Assembly (NCBI GenBank): GCA_943912335.1
Contig: CALTUD010000006.1
Span: forward strand, 1-64,000
Direction: 5' to 3'
DNA length: 64,000 bases
From: an uncultured Acetobacteraceae bacterium
GTDB lineage: Bacteria > Pseudomonadota > Alphaproteobacteria > Acetobacterales > Acetobacteraceae
The first letter of the stretch is position 1. Each line of letters starts with the position of its first letter. The notes under the pieces were generated by a model. The model was given only the letters and a program-made list of their open reading frames with translations. It had not been told where the DNA came from and made no database searches. Both the position numbers and the translations under genes were made by a program. Positions 36,032 through 45,212 of this stretch are shown piece after piece.

Positions 36032-38301
36032 GATGTCTTCGCCGGCTTGAGCACGGTCTCGTAAGGGAATTCAGCGTCATCGCATCCGGCGACGAGGGGG
36101 AGACGGATCAAACCGCCTTGTCCCCAGAGCGCGGTCTGGTCGTTGGCGTTGGCGCTGCCGATCCAGCCATCCTGGCCGCCGAGCTGGATGGTGAAGCTGT
36201 CGGTCGCATGGGCGAGATCGGCGATATGGCGTGCGCAGGAGCCGTAATGCGCGCCGTGGGAACCGGCGGGAAACGAATGGCCGGATTTATTGACGGTGTC
36301 GTTGCTGCCGCCGGCGGCGCAGTCCGTGCGCGGGAAGCGTTTGCCGATCAACGGCAGGGCGGCAAGCGGGTGATGCAGGCGGATGCGATGCCGATCGCCC
36401 CAGTTCTGGTCAGGGGAAAGAAACAGGGCGGCTCTCCGGAAGGCGTCGGCCAGGAGACGGTGTTTTTCCGCCGCATCGCGCTCGTCGACCGCGTCCTGCA
36501 CGAAGCGCTCCACGCCCCAGACCTGTTCGTGCCCGTGAAACGCGTCGTCGCTTCCGACTCGTTCGATCAGCGCCTGGATCAGCGAGACGAAGGCGGAGGC
36601 GCCTTGCGATGTTTCGGCGTAATGGCCGTCCCAGTCGCGCAGGTTTTGAAACAGTGTCGTCTCTGGACCGGTCGCGGGTTCGGGCAGGAGGGGCAGCAGG
36701 GCGTCTCGCGTGTCCGCACTCCAGCGGCTGAACACGTCGCGTTGGATCGCGCCGATCGTGGCGATGTCGACATCTCCGGCGTCCAGCAGACAGGCGCGGA
36801 TGCGGGTCTCGCGGTCGGGCGGCGCGAAGAAGAAGCCGACCGGCACGGTGCCGCCCGGCGGTTTCGCGTTGGCCGACACCACGACGCCTACGGTCGGGTC
36901 GAACTCGCGCGGCAACGCCGCGCTGTCGACGATCGCGTCCCAGCGCCGAATCTCGCCGGGCGGGAGAACGAGATCGGGCGGCGGTGTTTCGGGACGGTTC
37001 GGCATCTGCGCCGCGCAAAGCCGTCCGACATGGCCGTCCCGATCGGCGAACACCATGTTGAGTCCGGAAATGGCGAAACCGCGCAGGCTGTTCTGGAAAC
37101 CGCTCCAATCCCGGGCCCGCGCGACGCCGAGCATGGCGGTGAGTTCGTCGCTCGCCCGGTGGCCGAGCCAGCGCATCGCGAGCGGTGTGTCGCTGCGGAA
37201 CTGCATGCCGTCCGAGACCATCGGGCCGATGGCGTGTTCGCGCAGGGCGACGCGGCGGGCACGCGCGCCGCGTGCGCGTATCCGGATCGTGCGTGTTCGG
37301 ATCGACTCCGACGGTTCCTGCGACAGATCGAACAGATCGCTGCTCTGCGCATGCAGGCTGGTGCCGCCCCAGGCGATGTCGCGATTGCGTCCGAGCGCGA
37401 GGAAAGGCTGGCTCGGCATCATCAGCCCGGTGCAATCGAAGCCTGGCGAGCGCATGGACACCGCGATCCACGGGCTGGGCAGGCTGTAGGGCAGATGCGG
37501 ATCGCTGGCGATGAGGGCGGCGCCGGAGCGACGGCGGCGTCCGGACACGGCCATGGAATTGGAGCCGTGACGTGCGGACAAAGCGAACAAGGCGGTGGCG
37601 GCGTCTGCGCTTTTGGTGTCCGGGGCGGCGGGCGCACCGCAACGGAGCAGGCGCGGCCAGAGGGCACGCCACGCGTCGCGGCCCATGCGCGCTCGTAGAG
37701 GCAGGAGGCGCTGCCAAATCTGCCAGCTCATATCCGTGGCGCACAGGCGTTGCACGGCGAGCGCGTGCTCGATCGTCCAGGGTTCAGGCTGGATCGCGAG
37801 AGTCCGAAACTCGTGCGGACGCTGCGCGGCATGCGCGATGACATGGTTGATGCCGGCGACGAAAGCGCCGAGCAGGGCACGCGTCTCGTCCGGCAGGGCG
37901 TCGGCGATGGCCGGAACCGCACGCGCTATGTCGAGCAGACGGACGGCGTGATCGAGTTCGAGCCCTGCTGGACCGACGATCTCGGCGGTTCTGCCGAGGG
38001 CCACGCGACGCAGGAGTTCGAGCTGCGCCAGACGAAGATGCGCATGGACGATGCCGAGAGCCGTGAACAGATCGGCATCGCTGGACGCGTCGATCGCCGG
38101 GATCTGCCGGGCGTTCCAGCGGATGGAGACCGGCGCACGCAACGGCGCATCGTCGAGCGGCAGCATGCGCAGACGCTCGGCGATGCTGGTGGCGCGCGGA
38201 CGACGCTGCACGGCGCCGCGTGCGAGAATGGCGAACAGGACGCAGCCGGACCAGAGCTTGCCGAAACGGCTCGTCCCGATCCGGTGCGCCGTCGCCGTCA
38301 C
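36028..38301 (-). CDS. Penicillin-acylase-family Ntn hydrolase (PvdQ-like)
   Basis: A 757-residue S45-type penicillin amidase. A single membrane-spanning signal anchor lies at about 14-30 (KLWSGCVLFAILARGA). Autocatalytic cleavage should occur at the Gly-Ser of RHGSNSMAVSG, making Ser247 the N-terminal nucleophile of the beta chain. The segment is close to the GSNAxAV type of PvdQ and homoserine-lactone acylases rather than classical SNNW penicillin acylases. The GTG start at 38301 overlaps the permease stop (GTGA). Family members remove acyl chains from amides, including the fatty acyl group of the pyoverdine precursor. Placement in an NRPS/exporter operon suggests periplasmic deacylation of the product. 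Confidence 0.9.
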   Translation of the reverse strand: MTATAHRIGTSRFGKLWSGCVLFAILARGAVQRRPRATSIAERLRMLPLDDAPLRAPVSIRWNARQIPAIDASSDADLFTALGIVHAHLRLAQLELLRRVALGRTAEIVGPAGLELDHAVRLLDIARAVPAIADALPDETRALLGAFVAGINHVIAHAAQRPHEFRTLAIQPEPWTIEHALAVQRLCATDMSWQIWQRLLPLRARMGRDAWRALWPRLLRCGAPAAPDTKSADAATALFALSARHGSNSMAVSGRRRRSGAALIASDPHLPYSLPSPWIAVSMRSPGFDCTGLMMPSQPFLALGRNRDIAWGGTSLHAQSSDLFDLSQEPSESIRTRTIRIRARGARARRVALREHAIGPMVSDGMQFRSDTPLAMRWLGHRASDELTAMLGVARARDWSGFQNSLRGFAISGLNMVFADRDGHVGRLCAAQMPNRPETPPPDLVLPPGEIRRWDAIVDSAALPREFDPTVGVVVSANAKPPGGTVPVGFFFAPPDRETRIRACLLDAGDVDIATIGAIQRDVFSRWSADTRDALLPLLPEPATGPETTLFQNLRDWDGHYAETSQGASAFVSLIQALIERVGSDDAFHGHEQVWGVERFVQDAVDERDAAEKHRLLADAFRRAALFLSPDQNWGDRHRIRLHHPLAALPLIGKRFPRTDCAAGGSNDTVNKSGHSFPAGSHGAHYGSCARHIADLAHATDSFTIQLGGQDGWIGSANANDQTALWGQGGLIRLPLVAGCDDAEFPYETVLKPAKTS

Positions 38302-39044
38302 GGCTGGATGCGCGAAAAGCTGTAGGTGGCGGCGGCGAGAAACAGAAGGTCGAGGCCTCCGAGCAGGGACAGCGAGAACACCGGATCGAACAGATGCCGG
38401 CCGACCAGCGCGCCGCGCATGCCGTCGATTCCGTAGGTGAGCGGGTTCAGCGCGGCCAGGTTGCGGATCAGGGCGCGCTGCCCTTCGAGCGGGAACACCG
38501 CGCCGGACAGATAGAAGAGCGGGCTGACCACGAAATTGACGATCTGCGAGAAGGCCTGCGGGTCGGTCATCACCGATCCCAGGATGGAGCCGATCATCGC
38601 GAACAGGAACGCCGTCATGGACGCGAACAGGATCGTCAGCAGGATGCGGCCCGGATCGGGGTAATGGAAACCGACCAGGCCGCACACGGCGGCGACGATC
38701 ACGCCTTGCAGCAGCGACACGCTGGTGACGCCGAGCGCGCGGCCGAACATGATTTGCGACCGCCTGACCGGGGCGGCCAGCGTTTCCTTCAGGAAGCCGA
38801 ATTGCCGGTCCCAGAGCAGATCGGCGCCGGAGAACACGGCGTTGAACAGCATGGCGCTGCCGATCACGCCGGGGATCAGGAACACGAAATAGTTGCCTTC
38901 GCCGGCGCGGGAGAAGACGGGCCCAAATCCGAAGCCCAGCGCCACCAGCAGGAGAAACGGCTGCACCATGGTGGAGACGATGCGCGCGCGGGCCCGCATG
39001 AAACCCCTCACCTGCCGGAGCCAGAGAACGAAGATCACATCCAT
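38298..39044 (-). CDS. ABC-2 type export permease
   Basis: A 248-residue membrane protein with six predicted helices. It has the ABC-2/DrrB pattern: RARARIVSTMVQPFLLLVAL, WDRQFGFLKETLAAPVRR and the C-terminal signature LNPLTYGIDGMRGAL. It pairs with the ATPase gene 11 nt upstream to form an exporter. The start at 39044 has a strong GAGGAG ribosome site. Its stop overlaps the acylase start. Relatives export drugs, lipids and polysaccharides. Confidence 0.93.
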   Translation of the reverse strand: MDVIFVLWLRQVRGFMRARARIVSTMVQPFLLLVALGFGFGPVFSRAGEGNYFVFLIPGVIGSAMLFNAVFSGADLLWDRQFGFLKETLAAPVRRSQIMFGRALGVTSVSLLQGVIVAAVCGLVGFHYPDPGRILLTILFASMTAFLFAMIGSILGSVMTDPQAFSQIVNFVVSPLFYLSGAVFPLEGQRALIRNLAALNPLTYGIDGMRGALVGRHLFDPVFSLSLLGGLDLLFLAAATYSFSRIQP

Positions 39045-39055
39045 CGTCTTTCTCC

Positions 39056-39865
39056 TCAGGCCCTGTCGCGTCCGGCGTTCTCGTCCCGCCACGGGTCGGC
39101 TGTCGCCACGTCCGTTTCCACGGCCGGACGCGTCAGATGGATGAAGGCTTCTTCCAGACTGCGATGGTTGGTCTGGTCGGCGATCTCGCCGAGCGTTCCC
39201 TGTGCGATGATGCGCCCCTTGCGGATGATGGCGGAGCGCTGCGCGAAACGTTCCACCTCGTCGAGATAATGCGTGGTGAGAAAGATGCTGATGCCGGTGG
39301 TGAGTTGCAGGACGCGCAGATGATCCCAAAGCAGCCTGCGGCTATGCGGATCGAGGCCGAGCGTCGGCTCGTCGAGGAACACGAGGGACGGTCTGTGCAA
39401 CAGCGCGCGAGCGATCTCGACGCGCCGTTTCAGCCCGCCGGACAGACCCTTCACCAGATCGCCGCGACGATCGCCGATATCGAACATCTCCAGCGCGTCG
39501 GCGATCCTGGCCCGGCGCTCGCGACGCGGGATGCCGTAGAACGAGCAATGCGCGTAGAGATTCTCGTGCACGGTCATGCCGACATCGAGTGTGCAGTCCT
39601 GGAACACGATGCCGAGCCTGCGCCGCACCTCGAGCGGATGACGCGTGACGTCGAGCCCGTCGATCAGGATCTCGCCGGCATCGGGGCGCAGCAGCGTGGT
39701 GAGCATCTTGATGGTGGTGGTCTTGCCGGCGCCGTTCGGGCCGAGAAAGGCGAAGGTCTGGCCTGCGGCAACCTCCAGATCGACGTGATCGACGACGCGC
39801 TTTCCGCCGAAGCTCTTGACCACGCCGCGCGCGCTGATGATCGAGCGCGGTGGAAGGCCGCTCAT
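39056..39865 (-). CDS. ABC exporter ATP-binding protein (DrrA-like)
   Basis: A 269-residue ATPase with all core motifs: Walker A FLGPNGAGKTTTIKML, the signature LSGGLKRRVEIARALL, Walker B LVFLDEPTLGLDP and the H-loop LTTHYLDE. The C-terminal extension matches DrrA-type drug/lipid export ATPases. Its ATG overlaps the glycosyltransferase stop by 4 nt, and the permease follows immediately. It is inferred to power export of the glycosylated NRPS product. Confidence 0.95.
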   Translation of the reverse strand: MSGLPPRSIISARGVVKSFGGKRVVDHVDLEVAAGQTFAFLGPNGAGKTTTIKMLTTLLRPDAGEILIDGLDVTRHPLEVRRRLGIVFQDCTLDVGMTVHENLYAHCSFYGIPRRERRARIADALEMFDIGDRRGDLVKGLSGGLKRRVEIARALLHRPSLVFLDEPTLGLDPHSRRLLWDHLRVLQLTTGISIFLTTHYLDEVERFAQRSAIIRKGRIIAQGTLGEIADQTNHRSLEEAFIHLTRPAVETDVATADPWRDENAGRDRA

Positions 39866-41214
39866 GCGTGGCCTGCCGGACGCATCGCGTCGAGGGTGTT
39901 TCCCGGCGGCGGCGTCACGGGTGCGCGTTCTGTTTCGCCTGCGCCCGGCAGCATGTTCCAGCGGCGCAGGGCGGCGATGGCGTTGGCGATTCCATCCTCG
40001 CGCGCCATGGCCGACGCCACCCGTTGCGCTTTCGCACGCGACGGGGCGGACAAGGCGTTGCGAATGGAGTCGAGCAGGGTTTCCGCGTCGAGCCTGCGGC
40101 GATCGAGCAGTGCGGCGGTGAGGCCCGCAGCCTTGAGGCGCCAGCTCCAGAAGAACTGGTCGGCCACGAACGGCACGATGATCTGCGGGATGCCGACGCG
40201 CGCCGCCGCGGCGACCGTGCCGCTGCCGCCGTGATGGATCGCGAGCTTGACGCGCGGGAACAGCCAGTCGTGCGGCGCGCCCTCGATGCAGAGGATGCGA
40301 TCGTTGCCTTCACGACGCACCGTCTCGGCGTCGAGCGCACCCCAGCCGGTGGCGACGATCGCGCGCTCGCCGGAACGGCGAACGGCGTCGAGCACGCGAC
40401 GCGTGAACCCGACCGGATCGCCGGACAGCATGCTGCCGAAGCCCATGTAGATCGGCGTCTCGCCATGATCGAGGAAGGCGGCGAGATCGGCGGGCGGAGT
40501 CCAGGAGGCGGTCTCGTCGTAGAACCAGCTTCCCGTCACGCAGACGCTGTCGTCCGGCCAGTCCGGCGGCTGCGGCTGCAGATGGCGGCTGAACGCGTAG
40601 AGAATGCGGCGCTCGCGCTTGAGCTCCGGCACCGCCCAGGGCCCCTGCCACGGAAACGGCTCAAGCCCGAGTTCGCGCCGGATGATGGCGGTGGGTGCGG
40701 CCTGCAGGCGCCACATGGTGGCCCGCACCGCGCCGTAGAGCGCCAGGTTGATCGGGCCGGGCAGCTTGCGCCGCGGCGACGGCCAGAGCGGCGGGATGTC
40801 GCGCGAGGGCGTCAGCGGCATGAACTGCGCCTGCACGAACGGCACGCCGAGCTTCTCCGCGAAGGACAGGCCCATCACCGTGCCGGAACCGGACGCGATC
40901 ACCAGCTCGGCGCCGCGCGCGGCCTGCTCGCCCTGACGCACCCATTCCGGCATCCAGTCCGTGATCGCGCGGGCCATCTTCAGTCCCATGCGGAGCTGGT
41001 TGCCGGCGTCCATGGTGGCGTGTTCGCGCGCCATCAGGTCGGCGAAATCGGAGCGGATCGGCGCGAAACCGACGCCGGCGCCTTCGATCAGCGCCTGGTG
41101 ACGTTCGGCCGTGGCGATCGTCACCGCATGGCCTTCGGCGACGAGCGCCTTGCCGAAGGCGGCGAACGGGCGGGCATCTCCCTGCGTGCCGATGGTGAAG
41201 ATGACGATCCTCAT
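39862..41214 (-). CDS. UGT-type glycosyltransferase (GT1, sterol-glucosyltransferase-like)
   Basis: A 450-residue GT-B glycosyltransferase of the MGT/UGT family. The N-terminus MRIVIFTIGTQGDARPFAAF has the TxGTxGD motif of the family. The C-terminal nucleotide-sugar-binding region reads LAIHHGGSGTVAAAARVGIP then FVADQFFWSWRL, as in bacterial macrolide, lipid and sterol glucosyltransferases. The acceptor is probably hydrophobic. The ATG at 41214 overlaps the NRPS stop by 4 nt. It likely glycosylates the NRPS-derived molecule or its lipid chain. Confidence 0.92.
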   Translation of the reverse strand: MRIVIFTIGTQGDARPFAAFGKALVAEGHAVTIATAERHQALIEGAGVGFAPIRSDFADLMAREHATMDAGNQLRMGLKMARAITDWMPEWVRQGEQAARGAELVIASGSGTVMGLSFAEKLGVPFVQAQFMPLTPSRDIPPLWPSPRRKLPGPINLALYGAVRATMWRLQAAPTAIIRRELGLEPFPWQGPWAVPELKRERRILYAFSRHLQPQPPDWPDDSVCVTGSWFYDETASWTPPADLAAFLDHGETPIYMGFGSMLSGDPVGFTRRVLDAVRRSGERAIVATGWGALDAETVRREGNDRILCIEGAPHDWLFPRVKLAIHHGGSGTVAAAARVGIPQIIVPFVADQFFWSWRLKAAGLTAALLDRRRLDAETLLDSIRNALSAPSRAKAQRVASAMAREDGIANAIAALRRWNMLPGAGETERAPVTPPPGNTLDAMRPAGHA

Positions 41215-44200
41215 GCGCGAACCTCGAACGCGCCGGTACCGTCGAGATGGTTGTTGAGGATATCGGCCAGTTTCTCGATATGGCCCGGTTGCAGCATGTC
41301 CTGATGACGGCAGTCGAGGTCGAAGTGACGGATGGTGCCGGTGTTGTGCTGGCTCCACACGTCGATGGAGTCCGCGATGATGGTGTCGGCGCCGCTGCCG
41401 CCGCGCTGGCTGGCGCGCACGAAGATCATGTCCAGCTCGGTCTGTTTCGGCTTGTGCGAGCGGACCAGATCGACATTGTGCAGCGTGACCCGTCGAAGAT
41501 CGGAGGCGAGCTTGTCGATCGTGCCGCCGCGCGCCCGGAGCTGGGTCGGCACCTGCGCCAGTTCCACCGCCAGGATGGTGTCGGCGAGTTCGTCCAGCGT
41601 GCGCGGGACGGGCATGCCGCGCGGCAGGTCGATGGACAGGAAGTCCATCACCGCGCGCACGGTTTCCGGACTGTCGATCGGCTGCTGCGCGGCATGTTCC
41701 TGATAGGGATAGGCGTCCATCAGCGCCAGCATGGCGACGGTTTCACGGTCGCTCTGCAGGGCGCCCGCGATGGCGTGCGCCAGCAGGCCGCCCATGGACC
41801 AGCCGAGCAGGTGATAGGGGCCGTTCGGCTGGATGCGTCGGATCTCCTCCAGGTGCATCTGCGCGAGCGCGCCGAGATCGCTGGCTGCGCGATCTTCCAG
41901 CACCGGCTTTGCATGTTGCAGTGCATAGACCGGGTAGCGCGCCGGCAGCAGCGAGGCGAGACCGGAGAAACCCCAGCCCACGCCGATCACCGGATGGATG
42001 CAGAAGATCGGCGTCTGCGCACGCCCGGCGCGGATCGGCAGCACGCAGGAGAGCGGGTCGCGCTGTTCGGCCTCACGCTCGAAATGCGGCGCCAGCGCGG
42101 CGATGGTCGGCACGGCGAAGATCTGGCCGATCGGCAGTTCGAAGCCGCGCTCGCTGAGGGCGGAGACGAGCTGGAGCACCATCAGGCTGTCGCCGCCGAG
42201 ATCGAAGAACGACGTGTTGACGTCGATCTCGCGAATGCCGAGCAGGGACGACCAGAGATCGGACAGCATCCGCTCGGCGTCCGTGCGCGCCAGGACGAGG
42301 CCGGTTTCCACCGGCGCGCTGTCGATGCTGCGCAGGGCGGCGCGGTCCAGCTTGCCGGCGGCGGTGCGCGGCAGGGCTTCCACCGCCACCATGCGGGTGG
42401 GCACCATCTGCGACGGCAGCTCCGCCAGCAGGGCCTGACGGATGGCGGCGGGATCGAACGGCGCGGCGGGATCGGCCGGCACCAGATAGGCGGCCAGGAT
42501 CGGAGCCGACTGCGGCGTATCCCGTTCCGCCAGCACCGCGGCCTGCGACACCGATGGCAGCGCGACCAGGACGGTTTCCACCTCCCCCGGCTCGATCCGC
42601 ATGCCGCGTATCTTCACCTGGTCGTCGTCGCGGCCGAACAGCCGCACGATGCCGTTCGTTTCGCGCGCGGCGCGGTCGCCGGTGCGATAGGCGCGCCGGT
42701 CCGTCCGGCCGAGCGGATCGGCGACGAAGCGTTCGGCCGTGAGGTCCGGGCGGCCGAGATAGAAGCTGGCGACGCCGTCGCCGCCGATCGCGAGTTCGCC
42801 GATCACGCCGTCCGGCAGCGGGCGTCCTGCCGCATCCAGGATGAAGAGTTCGGTGTTGGCGATGGCGTGGCCGACCGGCGGCTCGTCGAGATCGGCGGCG
42901 GTGAGACGGTGGGCTGTGGACCAGATCGTGGTCTCGGTCGGTCCGTAGAGGTTGAACACGGCGGGCGACAGCCGGAACAGGCGGCGCGCCAGATGGCCCG
43001 GCAGCATCTCGCCGCCGGTCAACAGCGTCATGCCGCGCATGGCGGCGCCGTCGCGATCGGTGAGCAGGGACTGCCACAGAGTCGGCGTCGCCTGCATCGC
43101 GGTGACGGAATGGGCTTCCAGCATGCGCGAGATGCGCGAGGGATCGCGCACGTCGGCGCGCGTGGCGATGACGATCGAGCCGCCGACGACAAGAGGCAGC
43201 AGCAATTCGAGCGCTGCGATATCGAAGGTGAGCGTGGTGACGGCGAGCAGGCGAAGATGCCGGTCCGCGCCGAGGGTTTCCCGCATGGCGTGCAGCAGAT
43301 TGGCCAGGGCGGTGTGCGGAACGACGACACCTTTCGGGCGGCCGGTGGTGCCGGAGGTGTAGGTGACGTAGGCGGAACCGGCCGGCAGGGTTTCGGTGCG
43401 CGGGGTGGGCGGGTTCGGATTGCCGGCCAGCACCATGCCGCGCACCGGATCGCGCGCGTCCGGCATCAGCAGGAAACGACGCTCCCCGTCGAGTTCGAGC
43501 GCGCTTTCATCCGCGGCGATCACGAGGATCGGCGATGCGTCCTCGACGATGGCGCGTGCGCGCATCACCGGACCGTCCATGTCCACCGGCAGCCATGCGG
43601 CGCCGGCCATGGCGGTGGCGAGCAGGGCGATCACCATGCGCCGGTCGCGCGGCAGGGCGATCGCGACGATCTCGCCCTGCCCTGCCCCCAGTTCGGAAAG
43701 ACGGCGGGCCAGCAGGCGGCTTTGACGCATCATCTCGCCGCGCGACAGCTCGCCCTGTGCGTCGGTGATGGCGGCGGGACCGCGTCCGTCGAGCGGAACC
43801 GCCTCCAGCATGGAGACGAGGTGGTTCTGCGGCCAGGCGCGGAAGGCGATCGCGGCGCGTCGGTCGGCTTCCGCTCTGTCGTGCGCGGTCAGCAGATCGT
43901 GGGACAGGATCGGCGCGTCGGGCGCCGCGATCAGCTGCGTGGCGAGATGATTGAGACGGGCGAGATGGGATTCGAGTTCTTCCGCGCTATACAGGGCAGG
44001 ATTGGCGTCGAACTGGATCACCAGGCCGCCGCCGTCCTTGCGGTCGAACATGAAGATCGTCAGATCCTCCATCGCACCGTTGCTCAGATTGCCGTTGCGG
44101 GCTTCGATGCCGCCGAAATCGAGCTTGTAGTCGAAGGGTTCGATGTTGATCCCGACCCGTGCGACCTGCTGGCTCGTTTCGAACAAACCAAGTTCGCGCC

Positions 44201-45212
44201 TGAGGTCTTCGTAACGGAACTGCTGATGACGCAGCGCGCCGCGCATGGCCCGGCGCGATTGCGCCATCAGGGTGACGAAGCTGGTGTCGGGCTCGATGCG
44301 GAAGCGCAGCGCGACGGCGTTGGCGACCATGCCCGGCGTGTTGCGCAGCACGCGATTGGCCCGTCCGCTGACCGGCATGCCGACCACCAGATCGGAGGCG
44401 CCGGTGACGCGCTGGAAATAGGCGACCGCCATGGCGGTGAGCGCCTGCGGCAGCGTGGTGTCGAACGGCTTGGCCATGGCGGCGAGCCGGTCGACGCGGT
44501 CTTGCGAAAGGCACAGGCTGCGGCTGATGAATCCGCCATTCCCGCCATCCGGACGGCGCTGCGGCGTGAGCGACAGTGTGACCGGCGGCGGCGGATCGGC
44601 GAGATGATCGAGCCAGTAGGCCCGGTCGGCCTCGCGACGATCGGAAGCACGATAGATCGCTTCCTGTTCGAGCAGGTTGGACAAGGGCAGGAACGGCGTC
44701 GGTCCCGCATCGCCGCCGGACACGAGCGCGCTGTAGAGCGCCGCGACGCGCGCCGCGATCAGGCCGCCGGAATAACCGTCCAGCACCGCATGGTGGCAGC
44801 AATGGAACCAGATATAGGCTTCGTCCGCGACGCGGATCAGCGCGTTCTGCCAGAGTTGATCGCGATGGAGCGTCATCGGCGCCCGGATGCGCGCATCCAT
44901 CCACACCCGCGCCGCCGCGTCCGGATCGGGACGATCGCGAAGATCGAGAACGGGAAAGGAAAGTTCCACGTCGTCCCGGATCTCGATGCGCGGACCGCCG
45001 TCGGTTTCGACGATGCGGGCGCGCAGCGTTTCCGCTTCGGCGGCAACGAGAGACAGGGCGCGCAGGAAGCAGGATTCGTCGACCGGGCCCGGCAGCAGGA
45101 TCGCTTCGGCGATGTTGAAGGTCGATCCCGGTGGAGCGATGAAGCTGGCCATCCAGAGGCCGCGCTGCGCGACCGTCAGTGCTTCGCGTCGAACCGTTGA
45201 GTGCGCCGACAT
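41211..45212 (-). CDS. Single-module NRPS (C-A-T-TE), EntF-like
   Basis: A 1333-residue nonribosomal peptide synthetase. The condensation domain is at about 8-430, with HHAVLDG at 140-146. The adenylation domain is at about 455-960, with YTSGTTGRPKG, NLYGPTETT, YRTGD, VKIRGMRIEPGE and TAAGKLDRA. The carrier domain has DLGGDSL, with the phosphopantetheine Ser at 1009. The thioesterase has GWSMGG, with Ser 1139 and a likely His about 1303. Layout and N-terminus (LTVAQRGLWMASF) resemble EntF. By my alignment the specificity residues read DILQLGLIWK, which resembles published glycine codes, not the serine code of EntF. The ATG at 45212 has GGAGG upstream. No loading module, MbtH or phosphopantetheinyl transferase is in the window. 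Confidence 0.95.
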   Translation of the reverse strand: MSAHSTVRREALTVAQRGLWMASFIAPPGSTFNIAEAILLPGPVDESCFLRALSLVAAEAETLRARIVETDGGPRIEIRDDVELSFPVLDLRDRPDPDAAARVWMDARIRAPMTLHRDQLWQNALIRVADEAYIWFHCCHHAVLDGYSGGLIAARVAALYSALVSGGDAGPTPFLPLSNLLEQEAIYRASDRREADRAYWLDHLADPPPPVTLSLTPQRRPDGGNGGFISRSLCLSQDRVDRLAAMAKPFDTTLPQALTAMAVAYFQRVTGASDLVVGMPVSGRANRVLRNTPGMVANAVALRFRIEPDTSFVTLMAQSRRAMRGALRHQQFRYEDLRRELGLFETSQQVARVGINIEPFDYKLDFGGIEARNGNLSNGAMEDLTIFMFDRKDGGGLVIQFDANPALYSAEELESHLARLNHLATQLIAAPDAPILSHDLLTAHDRAEADRRAAIAFRAWPQNHLVSMLEAVPLDGRGPAAITDAQGELSRGEMMRQSRLLARRLSELGAGQGEIVAIALPRDRRMVIALLATAMAGAAWLPVDMDGPVMRARAIVEDASPILVIAADESALELDGERRFLLMPDARDPVRGMVLAGNPNPPTPRTETLPAGSAYVTYTSGTTGRPKGVVVPHTALANLLHAMRETLGADRHLRLLAVTTLTFDIAALELLLPLVVGGSIVIATRADVRDPSRISRMLEAHSVTAMQATPTLWQSLLTDRDGAAMRGMTLLTGGEMLPGHLARRLFRLSPAVFNLYGPTETTIWSTAHRLTAADLDEPPVGHAIANTELFILDAAGRPLPDGVIGELAIGGDGVASFYLGRPDLTAERFVADPLGRTDRRAYRTGDRAARETNGIVRLFGRDDDQVKIRGMRIEPGEVETVLVALPSVSQAAVLAERDTPQSAPILAAYLVPADPAAPFDPAAIRQALLAELPSQMVPTRMVAVEALPRTAAGKLDRAALRSIDSAPVETGLVLARTDAERMLSDLWSSLLGIREIDVNTSFFDLGGDSLMVLQLVSALSERGFELPIGQIFAVPTIAALAPHFEREAEQRDPLSCVLPIRAGRAQTPIFCIHPVIGVGWGFSGLASLLPARYPVYALQHAKPVLEDRAASDLGALAQMHLEEIRRIQPNGPYHLLGWSMGGLLAHAIAGALQSDRETVAMLALMDAYPYQEHAAQQPIDSPETVRAVMDFLSIDLPRGMPVPRTLDELADTILAVELAQVPTQLRARGGTIDKLASDLRRVTLHNVDLVRSHKPKQTELDMIFVRASQRGGSGADTIIADSIDVWSQHNTGTIRHFDLDCRHQDMLQPGHIEKLADILNNHLDGTGAFEVRA

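Noticed and set aside
41247..45200. Very long plus-strand open frame opposite the NRPS
   Set aside because: It is the antisense shadow of a high-GC gene. Its translation is Gly/Arg/His/Gln-rich without domains, while the minus strand shows full NRPS motifs.
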